A stretch of DNA of 27,134 nt from an uncultured Dermabacteraceae bacterium (GCA_943913905.1 CALTZZ010000014.1:1-27134), one strand, 5' to 3'. Numbered from the stretch's first letter, positions 1-8,378 are shown. Made by a program: numbers and translations. The notes: generated by a model from the letters alone, not told the origin.

Positions 1-876
1 CGCCCATTGCGTTCGAGCCGCCGCCGACGCTCGCGATCACCGCTGTGGGCAGGGTCCCGTAGCGGTTGCGGAACTGTGCTCGAGCCTCGCGCCCCACCAC
101 GGCTTGGAAGTCGCGGACCATCGTGGGGAAGGGGTGCGGGCCCACCACGGAGCCGATCGCGAACAGGTACTTTTCTGGTTCGCGGGCGTAGACGTCGAAT
201 GCGGAATCGACGGCTTCTTTGAGGGAGCGGCCTCCCTTCTCCACGGACACGACCTTCGCGCCGAGCAGTCGCATGCGCACCACGTTGGGTCGCTGCTTCG
301 CGATGTCGATTGCGCCCATGTGGATTTCGCAGTCGAGGCCCACGAGCGCTGCGGCTGTCGCGAGGGCGACACCGTGCTGGCCCGCGCCCGTTTCGGCAAT
401 CAGCGATTCTTTGCCCATGCGTTTCGCGAGTAGCGCCTCGCCGAGGGTGTGTTGATCTTGTGGGCGCCGGTGTGGTTGAGGTCTTCGCGCTTCAGCACGA
501 TTGTTGCGCCGCCGAGTTTCGCGGAGAGGCGGTCCAGCGGGGTGAGCGGAGAGGGCCGGCCCACGAAGTCGCGCAGCAGGCGCGAGTATTCGGCGAAGAA
601 TTCGGGGTCGTGACGGGCTTTGTCATACGCGTCGGCGACTTCGCGCATCGGGCCTTCGAGCTGCGGCGGAAGCACTGCGCCGCCGTAGGTGCCGAATGTG
701 CCGTCGGGGGAAATGCCGAGGTCAGGGGTGGAGACGAGGTCGCAGGCTTCGGCGAGGGTGCGCGGCTCGGCGGCGTGGCCCTGGTCGGTCGCATGGGGGC
801 CGACGGATGCTTCGCTCGAGTGAGCGGCTGCGCCGGTGGCGGTGCGGGCGTTGGTGTAGTTGATCGTTGCGGTCAT
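1..876 (-). CDS. trpB: Tryptophan synthase beta chain, 3' end cut by window edge, with one apparent frameshift
   Basis: TrpB makes L-tryptophan from indole and serine with pyridoxal phosphate (PLP). From the ATG at 876, which has GGAGAA nine bases upstream, the product runs through a conserved TrpB start: FGTYGGAVLPPQLE at about residue 62, GRPSPLTPLDRLS at 107 and LKREDLNHTGAHKIN at 128-142. Lys140 is the PLP Schiff-base lysine. Directly after HKIN the frame is lost near 446-453, where AACACACCC stands in place of an expected AACAACACCC. In the next frame the family sequence resumes (TLGEALLAKRMGKESLIAET, then the phosphate-binding GGGSN) and stays open to base 1. One missing A explains the break. 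The first 45 or so residues are a poorly conserved extension. Identity is near certain. Whether the shift is a real mutation or a sequencing error cannot be told from here. Confidence 0.95.
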
Positions 877-917
877 GGGAAGTTCTCCAATCGGGTGAGG
901 GTCCACCCGAACCGCAT

Positions 918-984
918 AAGAAAAGCCGCCCGGGGGACGGGCGGCTTGCGTCAGTGCATACGAAAGAGCCGCCCTTAGGCGGTC
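918..984 (-). promoter_or_regulatory. trp attenuator (pause, antiterminator and terminator hairpins)
   Basis: Reading the minus strand, CCGCC and GGCGG around the leader stop codon can form the 1:2 hairpin. GGGCGGCT (967-974) can pair with AGCCGCCC (939-946) as an antiterminator. AGCCGCCCG can instead pair with CGGGCGGCT (924-932), giving a strong stem followed by TTTTCTT as the terminator. The same central arm serves both alternatives, which is the hallmark of ribosome-mediated attenuation. Scarce charged tRNA-Trp would stall the ribosome on the WW codons and favour the antiterminator, allowing trpB transcription. Confidence 0.85.
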
Positions 985-1010
985 CACCACTGCTGTGCGT
1001 GAGTATGCAT
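975..1010 (-). CDS. trpL: trp leader peptide with tandem Trp codons
   Basis: This 11-codon ORF reads MHTHAQQWWTA and ends in TAA. Adjacent Trp codons followed by Thr-Ala match actinobacterial trp leader peptides, which typically carry a WW or WWW-TA motif. The stop codon lies in the loop of a small hairpin, immediately before the antiterminator and terminator arms, as attenuation requires. An in-frame ATG four codons upstream (1022) would give a MITA extension. I prefer 1010, because a -10 box at 1018-1023 would start the transcript at about 1011, making the peptide leaderless. No Shine-Dalgarno site is visible for either start. It is too short for ordinary gene finders. Confidence 0.85.
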   Translation of the reverse strand: MHTHAQQWWTA

Positions 1011-1017
1011 GGCAGTG

Positions 1018-1046
1018 ATCATACACATCGTTCTGAAAAGTGCCAC
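1018..1046 (-). promoter_or_regulatory. Putative promoter of the trp leader and trpB
   Basis: On the minus strand there is a -10 box TATGAT (1018-1023), preceded by TG one base further upstream. A 17-base spacer separates it from a -35-like GTGGCA (1041-1046, four of six matches to TTGACA). The expected transcription start is about 1011-1012, next to the leader-peptide ATG at 1010. Distances were read directly. Activity is inferred. Confidence 0.55.
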
Positions 1047-1315
1047 CCGGCGGCCACATGGAGAGACTCAGGGGGGCGCCTCACGTCTATGCGCAGGGCC
1101 GATGGTGAGGCCTGGAGAAACCTGACGCTAGCGCAGAGAGCCGCGAGACTGTAGATTTCCTTCCCACGGGACTTATATCCCACGCATTGCAGTGTTCCAG
1201 CACCCGCGGCCACGCGCTCGCATCGACGCTGAGCGGTGCGTTGCCGTTCTTGCCCTTTTCTCGGAGTGCCGCGCTCTCGCGCGCCGGTTTCTCCTCAACG
1301 TTCATGGAGGTTCGC
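1047..1315. other. Intergenic leader between trp and permease promoters
   Basis: About 270 bases separate the trp promoter from the permease start. An inverted repeat GCCTCAC (1078-1084) / GTGAGGC (1105-1111) and a TTATAT element near 1173 are visible. No known riboswitch consensus was recognised and no convincing ORF is present. It may be a permease 5' leader of some 130 bases. Confidence 0.4.
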
Positions 1316-2779
1316 ATGACTCAGGAACCACGCCCTGCCGGCGGCAGCAATGCCGCGAGTGACGCCAGCGGCACTGATACCCCCGCGCTTAAGAAAGCCA
1401 TCACCCCGAAGCTGCTGCTTCTGTTCATCGTTGGCGACATTCTTGGAACCGGCGTGTACGCCCTCACCGGCAAGGTTGCAGGCGAAGTGGGCGGAGCGGG
1501 CTGGATCCCGATCATCATCGCGTTTGGTGTCGCGATGCTCACCGCGCTCAGCTACGTGGAAATGGTGACGAAGTACCCGCAGGCGGCGGGTGCCGCGCTC
1601 TACATTCACAAGGCGTTCGGGGTGCACTTTCTGACGTTCATGGTGACGTTCGCGGTGCTGTCATCTGGTATTACGTCGGCCTCCAACTCGGCGATCTTCC
1701 TGGCCGAAAACGTGCTGGAAGCGTTCAACCTCAAGGATTCGCTTGGTGAGGGCGGGGCATTCACGGTCTCCACGATCATCGCGCTCGTGTTCATTGGCCT
1801 CGTGGCCTGCGTCAACATGTGGGGCGTGGCAGAGTCGGTAAAGCTCAACGTGGGGCTCACACTGATCGAACTCACGGGCCTCGCGCTCGTTCTCCTCGTT
1901 GGCTTCTTCGCGATCGGGAAGGGGCAAGCTGACCTTTCGCGCGTGGTGCTGTTCGAGACCCCCGGCGATAAGGGCATTCTGATGGCGATCGTGGGCGCCA
2001 CTGCCCTCGCGTTCTTCTCCATGGTGGGCTTCGAAGACTCGGTCAACATGGCTGAAGAGACCGTTGACCCGGTGAAGAACTTCCCGAAAATGCTGCTCGG
2101 TGGCCTGTCGATCACGGGCGTGGTGTATGTGCTGGTGTCGGTTGTGGCCGTGGCCGTGGTGCCGATCGGCGAACTGACATCTGCGGAAACCCCGCTGCTG
2201 TCGGTCGTGAAGCACGGTGCACCGAGTGTTCCGGTAGACACGATCTTCGCCTTCATCTCGATCTTCGCCGTAGCCAACACCGTTCTCATCAACATGATGA
2301 TGGCCTCCCGCCTCCTGTACGGCATGGCGAAGCAGGGTGTTCTCCCCGGCTTCCTTGGCGGCGTGCTCAAGTCTCGCCGCACGCCGATCGCCGGCATCTT
2401 GTTCTCCACGCTGCTCGCGTTCGCGCTCGTGCTCGTGGTGCGGTTCTGGCTTCCGGAAGACGTCATCACGGCGCTCGGCGGCACCACGGCGCTGCTGCTG
2501 CTCGCAGTGTTCTGCCTCGTCAACATTTCCGTGCTGGTGCTGCGCAAAGACGCCGGTGCACCGGGCCACTTCCGGGCCCCCACCGTCACCACGATCCTGG
2601 GCGCGGTCACCGCATTCCTGCTCATTACGCCGCTGGCGCAGCCGATCTACAACTACATCATCGCGGGCGGTCTGCTCGGCGTTGGCCTGGTCCTGTCGCT
2701 GATCACGTGGGTCTACAACGCGTTCTTCCTGGGCCACCGGACACGCTTCCGCGACGAAGACGTTATTGGCATCGAATAA
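1316..2779 (+). CDS. APC-superfamily amino acid permease
   Basis: This 487-residue polytopic membrane protein probably imports or exchanges an amino acid. The ATG at 1316 is chosen because GGAGG lies five bases upstream. A first ATG at 1304 overlaps that ribosome site. A short Ser/Gly/Ala-rich cytoplasmic N-terminus precedes about twelve hydrophobic segments. The first one carries the helix-breaking GDILGTGVYALTG, equivalent to the GxGIF-type substrate loop of APC and cationic amino acid transporters. Conserved features follow, including YPQAAGAALYIHKAFG and FFSMVGFEDSVNMAEE, the latter resembling the F-x-G-(F/Y)-(D/E) helix of the family. The length fits the YfnA/CAT-like branch. A universal stress protein follows 93 bases downstream, a frequent pairing for such transporters. 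The substrate cannot be read from sequence. Confidence 0.9.
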   Translation: MTQEPRPAGGSNAASDASGTDTPALKKAITPKLLLLFIVGDILGTGVYALTGKVAGEVGGAGWIPIIIAFGVAMLTALSYVEMVTKYPQAAGAALYIHKAFGVHFLTFMVTFAVLSSGITSASNSAIFLAENVLEAFNLKDSLGEGGAFTVSTIIALVFIGLVACVNMWGVAESVKLNVGLTLIELTGLALVLLVGFFAIGKGQADLSRVVLFETPGDKGILMAIVGATALAFFSMVGFEDSVNMAEETVDPVKNFPKMLLGGLSITGVVYVLVSVVAVAVVPIGELTSAETPLLSVVKHGAPSVPVDTIFAFISIFAVANTVLINMMMASRLLYGMAKQGVLPGFLGGVLKSRRTPIAGILFSTLLAFALVLVVRFWLPEDVITALGGTTALLLLAVFCLVNISVLVLRKDAGAPGHFRAPTVTTILGAVTAFLLITPLAQPIYNYIIAGGLLGVGLVLSLITWVYNAFFLGHRTRFRDEDVIGIE

Positions 2780-2872
2780 CCCCTCGTGGTCTGCCTACAC
2801 TGGCCACATTTCACCCCCACACCCCGTTCCGACGACCGCCGCTCAGTCATGAAGCGGCGTCAGGAGAGACCG

Positions 2873-3322
2873 ATGAAGATCCTGCTCCCGTACGTTCCCG
2901 CCCCCACCAGTGAGGCCTCGTTCGCTTACGCGGTGAAGTCCGCGAAAGAGACCGGTGCGTCGCTTGTTGTCCTCGCGTCCGAAGAGGGCTTGGACCCGAA
3001 GAAGGCTGCCAAGGTCAAGGACCGACGACCGCTCAAGGAGCGACTCGAGGAAACCGGTGTTCCGTTCGAGCTCGGTACAGTTCCGAAGCGCGACGACCCT
3101 GCCGAAGACATCCTCCGCGCCGCTTTCGATGAAAAAGTAGACCTCATCGTGATCGGCATGCGCCACCGCACCCCGATCGGTCGCATCCTCTTCGGCGATA
3201 CCTCCTACCGCATCATCATGGAATCACCCGTTCCAGTGGTGTGCGTGAAGCCCGAAGGTTCCGGCGTGCGCCCGAAGCCGCTCCCGCGTGGCCAGGTGCG
3301 CCACCGCTACCAGCGCGGCTAA
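2873..3322 (+). CDS. Universal stress protein (UspA family)
   Basis: This 149-residue single-domain Usp starts at the ATG at 2873, with AGGAGA about six bases upstream. MKILLPYVPAPTSEASFAYA matches the Usp beta1-alpha1 start. Near the C-terminus, VDLIVIGMRHRTPIGRILFG followed by DTSYRII and PVPVVCVKP fits the ATP-binding loop and last strand, with glycines spaced roughly as in G-2x-G-9x-G-(S/T). The first part of that motif is not perfect, so nucleotide binding is likely but not certain. It lies on the same strand behind the permease with no terminator between them, and a strong terminator follows. It probably modulates or accompanies the transporter. Confidence 0.88.
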   Translation: MKILLPYVPAPTSEASFAYAVKSAKETGASLVVLASEEGLDPKKAAKVKDRRPLKERLEETGVPFELGTVPKRDDPAEDILRAAFDEKVDLIVIGMRHRTPIGRILFGDTSYRIIMESPVPVVCVKPEGSGVRPKPLPRGQVRHRYQRG

Positions 3323-3355
3323 GCGCTTTCTCCCGGCGAATGACAGCCGGATCTC

Positions 3356-3387
3356 GGGGCGGTTCCCTTCGCGGGGCCGCCCCTTTC
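3356..3387 (+). terminator. Rho-independent terminator after the permease-Usp pair
   Basis: GGGGCGG (3356-3362) pairs with CCGCCCC (3377-3383). An inner CCC/GGG extends the stem, and TTTCT follows. It lies 34 bases beyond the Usp stop codon. Confidence 0.75.
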
Positions 3388-3508
3388 TACCGCGTGGGGG
3401 AGTGTGATGACCGGGCCGACGGACGCTGGGCTGACCAATGGGCCTCTTCTATGGCTCGGTTCGACCTACACTTCGGATTGAGCAGGCGAAAGGACGGCTC
3501 AGGGACTC

Positions 3509-4051
3509 ATGGATGTGAGGGCGGCGCAGGCCGATGTGCGCGCGGTGTATCGTCGGGGGTCGGTTGGCCAGGTGGTGACGGGGTTCGTGTGGGCCGTGGC
3601 GGCTGCGGCTGCGCTGTTCGGAGCAGGCGTGATCGCGCCACTGATCTTGTTTTTTGGCGGCATGTTGATTTTCCCGCTGACCACTCTGGGGCTCATGCTT
3701 CTGGGCGGCCCGGCAGAGCTGGAGAAGGGGCATCCGTCGGCCTCCCTGGCTTTCCAACTGGCCATGCAGGTGCCGTTGGGGCTGCTCGTGGCGTTGTTGC
3801 TGTGGATGAGTGTGCCCGAACTGTTTTTCCCGGCGGCGATGGTGATCGTGGGTGGACACTATCTGCCGTTTACGTCGCTGTATGGCATGCGCGAGTACAC
3901 GGTTCTGGGGTGCGTGCTGATCGCGGGTGGTGTGGCCGTCGGTTTCGGGGCGCCGGGGTTGCATGCGGTGGCTGCCGCCGCGACTTCCGTGGTGCTCGTT
4001 GGTTTTGGGGTTCTGCAGTGGGTGCGGGATCGCCGCGATCGGGCGGCCTGA
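3509..4051 (+). CDS. Predicted multi-pass membrane protein of unknown function
   Basis: This is a 180-residue protein with about five hydrophobic segments, at roughly residues 24-40, 43-62, 83-102, 106-121 and 130-172. A short charged N-terminus (RAAQADVRAVYRRG) and a basic C-terminus (WVRDRRDRAA) flank them. AGGG lies five bases before the ATG. The order of a YRRG motif, a GFVWA helix, FFGGMLIFP and a GGHYLPF motif reminds me of the DUF7010-type membrane proteins, but I cannot confirm that. It stands alone between a terminator and a convergent gene that ends three bases away. The function is unknown. Confidence 0.75.
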   Translation: MDVRAAQADVRAVYRRGSVGQVVTGFVWAVAAAAALFGAGVIAPLILFFGGMLIFPLTTLGLMLLGGPAELEKGHPSASLAFQLAMQVPLGLLVALLLWMSVPELFFPAAMVIVGGHYLPFTSLYGMREYTVLGCVLIAGGVAVGFGAPGLHAVAAAATSVVLVGFGVLQWVRDRRDRAA

Positions 4052-4054
4052 TTG

Positions 4055-4636
4055 TCACTCTGACGGGGCGTCTTCTTCGCGGGGGAGTTCGCGGATCACG
4101 CGGGCAGGGCTTCCCGCGGCGAATACGTGATCAGGGATGCTCGTGAGAACTGTGCTTCCTGCCCCGATCACGGAATTACGGCCGATTGTCACGCCGGGAC
4201 CCACCGTGACGGAGGCACCTAGCCACGTGTTCTCTCCGATTGTGATTGGCAGGGCTTGTTCCCACCCTTCGCGGCGTCTGGCGTGATCCTCGATGGGGTG
4301 GAGCGCCGTCATGAGTTGGGCGTTCGGGCCCAGGCGGGCGCTGTCCTCGATGGTGATGGGGGCGTCGTCCATGAAGAACGCGTTCGCATTGATGAACGCG
4401 TTGGTGCCGAGCGAAATGTTCGAGCCGTAGGTACAGCGGAAGAAGGGAACCACGAGCACACCCGCGCCCACGTGCGAGCACAGCTGCTGCAAGGCGCGCG
4501 TCCGCAGCTCTGGCTCGGCTAACGGTGCACGGTTGAAATCATCCACGAGGCGAGCGGCGGCCAGACGACGTTCGCGCAATTCCGGCTGGTCAAGGTACCA
4601 GTCGCCTCGAGCGAAACGGTCAACGTGTTCATTCAT
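4055..4636 (-). CDS. Maltose/galactoside O-acetyltransferase family protein (left-handed beta-helix)
   Basis: The enzyme is predicted to transfer acetyl from acetyl-CoA to a sugar hydroxyl. It has 193 residues, the usual size for the Maa/LacA/NodL group. The N-terminal helical maltose-acetyltransferase domain (FARGDWYLDQPELRERRLAA) is followed by hexapeptide repeats such as ITIEDSARLGPNAQLMTALH and ITIGENTWLGASVTVGPGVT. The His in the TALHP motif corresponds to the catalytic histidine. The terminal AGSPARVIREL closing segment is typical. No clear ribosome site precedes the ATG at 4636. The gene is divergent from the ornithine-cyclodeaminase-like gene and has no obvious pathway partner. The substrate is unknown. 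Confidence 0.9.
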   Translation of the reverse strand: MNEHVDRFARGDWYLDQPELRERRLAAARLVDDFNRAPLAEPELRTRALQQLCSHVGAGVLVVPFFRCTYGSNISLGTNAFINANAFFMDDAPITIEDSARLGPNAQLMTALHPIEDHARRREGWEQALPITIGENTWLGASVTVGPGVTIGRNSVIGAGSTVLTSIPDHVFAAGSPARVIRELPREEDAPSE

Positions 4637-4708
4637 GAGGATGATGATTCCTTACTCGGTAGCGGGGTCGCCCAGGACGGTCGGAGTTTTGCTTGCCACG
4701 GTTATGTC

Positions 4709-5668
4709 ATGAAATTCTTCGACGCTGCAACAGTGTGGTCACTTGGGTTCACAGGCGCTGCTGACGCCATTACGCAGGCGCTCGTTGACGGGTTCGACCC
4801 GTCGGGTGACCCGCCGCGCGAAGCTGCCGATATGTCGAGTGGCTCCATCCTGATGATGCCCTCGGAAGTTGGCGATGTTGCGGGCATCAAGGTGCTGACC
4901 CTCGCGCCGGACAATCCTCAACGTGATCTGCCGAAGATTCAAGGCCACTACCTGCTGTTTGATGCTGCAACGATGACCCCGAAGGCGATGCTGGACGGTG
5001 AAGCGTTGACGTCGTTGCGCACCCCGGCACTGTCGATTGCTGCGGCTCGGCCGTTCCTGCGCCGGTTCGCAGACGATGCCGCTGGTGGCGCGGGGCCGAC
5101 GGTGGCCATTTTTGGTGCTGGGCCGCAGGGCGTGGGTCATGCCCGAGCCCTCAAAGAAGACCTGGGCGGGCTGGGGCCCGTCACGTTCATTGTTCGTAAC
5201 CCGGACGGTGCCGGTGCCGACGCTGACGCCGTGGGCACAGTCGTGGGGGTCGATACCGACGCGGCGCGGCAGGCGCTCGCGGACGCCCACATCGTGGTGT
5301 GTGCGACGGGTGCGAGCGAAGCACTGTTCGAAACTGGCGATGTGCGCGACGACGTGCTCGTGATCGCCCTCGGTTCGCATCTGCCCGAAGCGCGCGAAGT
5401 GCCCGCGAAACTGATGGGCCGCGCCACCGTGGTGGTCGAAGACGAGGGTGCGGCGCTGCGCGAAGCGGGCGACGTGATCCGAGCAATCGCCGACGGTGCA
5501 CTCAAAGAATCCGACCTGACGTCAATGACGTCGTTGCTCGCCGGTGATGCAGAAAGCATTGCCGACGGTTGGGCCGAACGCGGGCCCGCAGTGGTCAAAA
5601 CCGTGGGGATGGGCTGGCAAGACCTCGCCGTGGCTCGCGCGATCGCGCTGCGCGGTGACGAGGTGTAA
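4709..5668 (+). CDS. Ornithine cyclodeaminase / mu-crystallin family protein
   Basis: This family covers NAD-dependent ornithine cyclodeaminases and imino-acid or ketimine reductases. From the ATG at 4709 the product has 319 residues. Lys61 in VAGIKVLTL and Arg104 in GEALTSLRTPALS are the expected substrate-contact positions. A Rossmann fold begins with VAIFGAGPQGVGH (residues 132-144). VIALGSHLPEAREVP and KTVGMGWQDLAVARA are characteristic C-terminal features. The ribosome site is weak. An in-frame upstream extension to 4625 exists but falls outside family similarity and overlaps the divergent gene. The precise substrate is not clear, and no proline or siderophore genes are adjacent to narrow it. 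Confidence 0.9.
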   Translation: MKFFDAATVWSLGFTGAADAITQALVDGFDPSGDPPREAADMSSGSILMMPSEVGDVAGIKVLTLAPDNPQRDLPKIQGHYLLFDAATMTPKAMLDGEALTSLRTPALSIAAARPFLRRFADDAAGGAGPTVAIFGAGPQGVGHARALKEDLGGLGPVTFIVRNPDGAGADADAVGTVVGVDTDAARQALADAHIVVCATGASEALFETGDVRDDVLVIALGSHLPEAREVPAKLMGRATVVVEDEGAALREAGDVIRAIADGALKESDLTSMTSLLAGDAESIADGWAERGPAVVKTVGMGWQDLAVARAIALRGDEV

Positions 5669-5745
5669 CTCCTCCAGCTCCAGCGGGGCAAAGAAGCACA
5701 AGCACCAAACTGAGCAGGACAACGAGGCGTAGCGCCAGCCCCAGC

Positions 5746-5767
5746 GGGGCACACTTGTTCGTGCCCC
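5746..5767. terminator. Possible hairpin terminator between convergent genes
   Basis: GGGGCAC (5746-5752) and GTGCCCC (5761-5767) form a 7-bp stem with an 8-base loop between two converging genes. No T-run follows, so terminator activity is uncertain. Confidence 0.4.
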
Positions 5768-5784
5768 ATTCGAGTTGGCCGACG

Positions 5785-7035
5785 TTACTCGTTGTGAGGC
5801 GGCTGCCACGCCGCGAGCTCTCGTACCGTGTGTGCGATGAGCGAATCGGGCACGAGCCGCATCATGGCGTCACGGATCGGTGACGTGATCCGGCCCGTTG
5901 CGTGCGATGCCTGCCCAATGCGTCGCGATTGAAGCGCGATTTGCTGAGAGCGTGGGCGGCGCAAAGCGTCGTATTCCGCGAAAACGCGGGGGAGTGCAGG
6001 GGCCGCTGGGGCGTTGGCGTTCGTGACGCGAGCGATCGCAGTGTCACCGGTATCGGTGCGCTGATTATCGCGTCGATCGAACTCGCGGCGAAGTAGAGCC
6101 ACGAGGGTAGCGGCATCCTCGAGGCCCTGAGCCGCGCCCTGGCCCATGTTGGGCGTCATGGCATGGGCCGCGTCGCCGATGAGAACGCAGTGGCCGCGAT
6201 AGAAGACCGAAAGATCATCTGCCAGTTCGGTGATCGGCAAGTACCCGATGCTGTTGGTGAGCGTGGCCGCGATCAACTGTGGGATCGGCTCATGCCAGTC
6301 ACCGAACAACGCTTCTAGCGCGGGATGAGGATCAGCCTCGACAGTACGTGCGCTCTGACCTGGATTTTCATCCGAAGCTTCCGTGGAACGGACAGCAAAC
6401 CAATACGTGCCGCCGTCGGCAAGTGGGGCGTACCCAAACCGCGTGCGCACGCCCCACGACTCGCCCGCCATCCCAGCCAGGTCCACCGGCGACGGGGCGA
6501 TACCGCGCCACGCCGAATAGCCAGCAAAGCGGGTGCCCGGATCCAGACCGATCGCAGCACGAACGGTGCTTCGGATACCGTCGGCCCCGATCACCACATC
6601 GAAGCGCTTGTGTACAGGTTCGTCGCTCGCACCGGTGGAAAATTCGAGTTCCCCGGTGGTGGAAGCGCTGGTCAGCCTGTGGCCGGTGTGAACCCGCGGT
6701 TCGGGGATGCCACCGAGCAAGATCCGATGCAGCTCCTGCCTCGACACCGCCAGTGACTGGGACGCGAGGTCAGCCGGGAGCTTCGCGAGGAGGCGCCCCG
6801 TGTGGGTGCGTTGCCCACCCAGGACCGACGGCTGCCGCGCCTGCAGTGCGCGGATCGGCTCGCCGTAACCGAGCGAGTCAAGTGCCGTGAGCGCATTCGC
6901 GAACAGTGTGATGCCGCTGCCACCAGCGCGAACGCTCGCGGCTCCTTCGAACACCTGGGTGTCGAAGCCAGCGCGACATAGCGCGCCAGCCGTGGCGAGC
7001 CCGCTGATCCCGGCACCAATAATCGCGATGCGCAT
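5785..7035 (-). CDS. FAD-dependent monooxygenase (PHBH/UbiH-like)
   Basis: This is a 416-residue class A flavoprotein hydroxylase, predicted to add oxygen to an aromatic or similar substrate using NAD(P)H. The three fingerprint motifs are present: GAGISG at residues 7-12 (ADP-binding fold), GADGIRSTVR at 150-159 (the DG motif) and GDAAHAMTPNMGQGAAQGLED at 287-307 (the GD motif binding the FAD ribityl chain). There is no signal peptide, so it is cytoplasmic. The ATG at 7035 has no Shine-Dalgarno site. A TAGCAT element ends six bases upstream, so the mRNA may be leaderless. It is divergent from the phospholipase D gene and has no pathway neighbours. Confidence 0.92.
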   Translation of the reverse strand: MRIAIIGAGISGLATAGALCRAGFDTQVFEGAASVRAGGSGITLFANALTALDSLGYGEPIRALQARQPSVLGGQRTHTGRLLAKLPADLASQSLAVSRQELHRILLGGIPEPRVHTGHRLTSASTTGELEFSTGASDEPVHKRFDVVIGADGIRSTVRAAIGLDPGTRFAGYSAWRGIAPSPVDLAGMAGESWGVRTRFGYAPLADGGTYWFAVRSTEASDENPGQSARTVEADPHPALEALFGDWHEPIPQLIAATLTNSIGYLPITELADDLSVFYRGHCVLIGDAAHAMTPNMGQGAAQGLEDAATLVALLRREFDRRDNQRTDTGDTAIARVTNANAPAAPALPRVFAEYDALRRPRSQQIALQSRRIGQASHATGRITSPIRDAMMRLVPDSLIAHTVRELAAWQPPHNE

Positions 7036-7099
7036 ACGGCCATGCTAGACGCCTTACCGCACCCGAGCGTTTCCCACCGAAAGGTGAAAAAATCGCGGA

Positions 7100-8359
7100 A
7101 TGAGGAACCCCCGAAAATCGTTGGCTCGCGTGGGAGCATTGGCGCGCACCGCGGTGGGTGTTGGCGCGATCACTATGGCGTCTGCCCAGGCCGTGGCCGT
7201 GGGATCGCTGATCGCGATGGACAACGTCGCGAAGAAAAAACGTAAGAAGCGTCCCGCGCCGCGCCCCGGCCGTTTCGACGCCGAGGTCGATGATTCGCAC
7301 CTTGAAGTGTTCACGTGCGGCGAAGACCTGTACAAGCAGATGCTTGACGACATCAACGCGGCCGAACACACCATCATGTTCGAAACGTTCATCTGGAAGG
7401 GCGACAACGCCGGCCAGCGCTTCATGGACGCCCTGAACGCGGCCGCCGAGCGCGGGGTCACAGTCTTCGTGATCTACGACGTGTTCGCGAACCTCGTGGT
7501 GCCAGACGAGTTCTACGAGCAGATCTCGCCGAAGATCCACGTGCACCTCATGCACCCGATCAGCCGCAGCGTGTGGCGCGCCCCGATTCGCTCCACCGGC
7601 CTCAACCACTCCAAGACCCTCGTGATCGACGACGAGATCGGCTACGTGGGTGGCTTCAACATCGGCGACCAGTACGAGATGGAATGGCGCGATACTCACG
7701 TGCGCGAAACCGGCCCCGCGGTGTGGGCGCTACGCCAGTCGTTCGTGAACGTGTGGAACGAAGATAGGCCGACGGATGCCCGGATCCCGTGGATTCCGCC
7801 GCATTCGTGGAACCCGCGCGTGGAAGTGCACCCGAACCTGCCGCTGCAAATGGTGTATCCGATTCGCCGCATGTATTTGGCGGCGATCGAGCGCGCGCAG
7901 AAGAACATTTGGCTGGCCACGCCGTATTTTGTTCCCGATGGTCAAGTGCTTGAACCGCTCATGGACGCGGCCCGGCGCGGCGTGGACGTGCGGTTGATGC
8001 TGCCCGAGAAGTCGAACCACGTGATCGTGGACTGGGTAGCGCGCGGTTTCTACGGCGAGCTGCTCGAGGCCGGGGTGCGGATCCTCTTGTATCGCCCCGC
8101 GATGAACCACTCGAAGATCGCGACCGTGGACGGTCAGTGGGCCACCGTGGGCACCGCGAACCTGGACCGGCTTTCGCTCGCCCTGAATTACGAGACGAAC
8201 CTCGAGGTCAAGCACCCGAACTTCGCGAAGGCAATCGAGTCCGTGTTTGAGGCCGATTTCGCGTACTCCTACGAGATTGACCCGAAGAAGTGGAAGAGTC
8301 GCAGGCACGTGGAGCGAGTCACGGAAGGCTTGTTGGTACCATTTCGTCGATTTCTCTGA
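7100..8359 (+). CDS. Phospholipase D superfamily protein, cardiolipin synthase-like
   Basis: The two HKD motifs are complete. The first is H170-K172-D177 in NHSKTLVIDD followed by GGFN, and the second is H337-K339-D344 in NHSKIATVD followed by GTANLD. Their spacing and the ATPYFVPD segment before the second half match bacterial cardiolipin synthases, which join two phosphatidyl groups, or relatives that act on other phosphodiesters. Instead of the usual two N-terminal transmembrane segments there is one weak hydrophobic stretch (about residues 11-40) followed by a very basic KKKRKKR patch. It is therefore probably membrane-attached, with the catalytic part cytoplasmic. The start is uncertain: AAAGGTG lies some 14 bases before the ATG at 7100. 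Confidence 0.9.
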   Translation: MRNPRKSLARVGALARTAVGVGAITMASAQAVAVGSLIAMDNVAKKKRKKRPAPRPGRFDAEVDDSHLEVFTCGEDLYKQMLDDINAAEHTIMFETFIWKGDNAGQRFMDALNAAAERGVTVFVIYDVFANLVVPDEFYEQISPKIHVHLMHPISRSVWRAPIRSTGLNHSKTLVIDDEIGYVGGFNIGDQYEMEWRDTHVRETGPAVWALRQSFVNVWNEDRPTDARIPWIPPHSWNPRVEVHPNLPLQMVYPIRRMYLAAIERAQKNIWLATPYFVPDGQVLEPLMDAARRGVDVRLMLPEKSNHVIVDWVARGFYGELLEAGVRILLYRPAMNHSKIATVDGQWATVGTANLDRLSLALNYETNLEVKHPNFAKAIESVFEADFAYSYEIDPKKWKSRRHVERVTEGLLVPFRRFL

Positions 8360-8378
8360 CGATCGCGGCTCGCACTCG

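Noticed and set aside
1047..1315. A riboswitch before the amino acid permease
   Set aside because: Checked by eye for glycine, lysine, guanidine, SAM and c-di-AMP type conserved cores. None matched, so only an uncharacterised leader is reported.
1606..2737. Long antisense ORFs (339 and 358 codons) opposite the amino acid permease
   Set aside because: They are shadows of the permease codons in high-GC DNA. Their translations are Arg/Ser/His-rich with no domain, while the sense strand gives a complete transporter.
3241..4146. A 301-codon plus-strand ORF overlapping the 180-residue membrane protein
   Set aside because: It is Gly/Arg-rich nonsense that crosses the stop codon and terminator of the Usp gene. 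The 3509 frame has a coherent helix pattern and a ribosome site.
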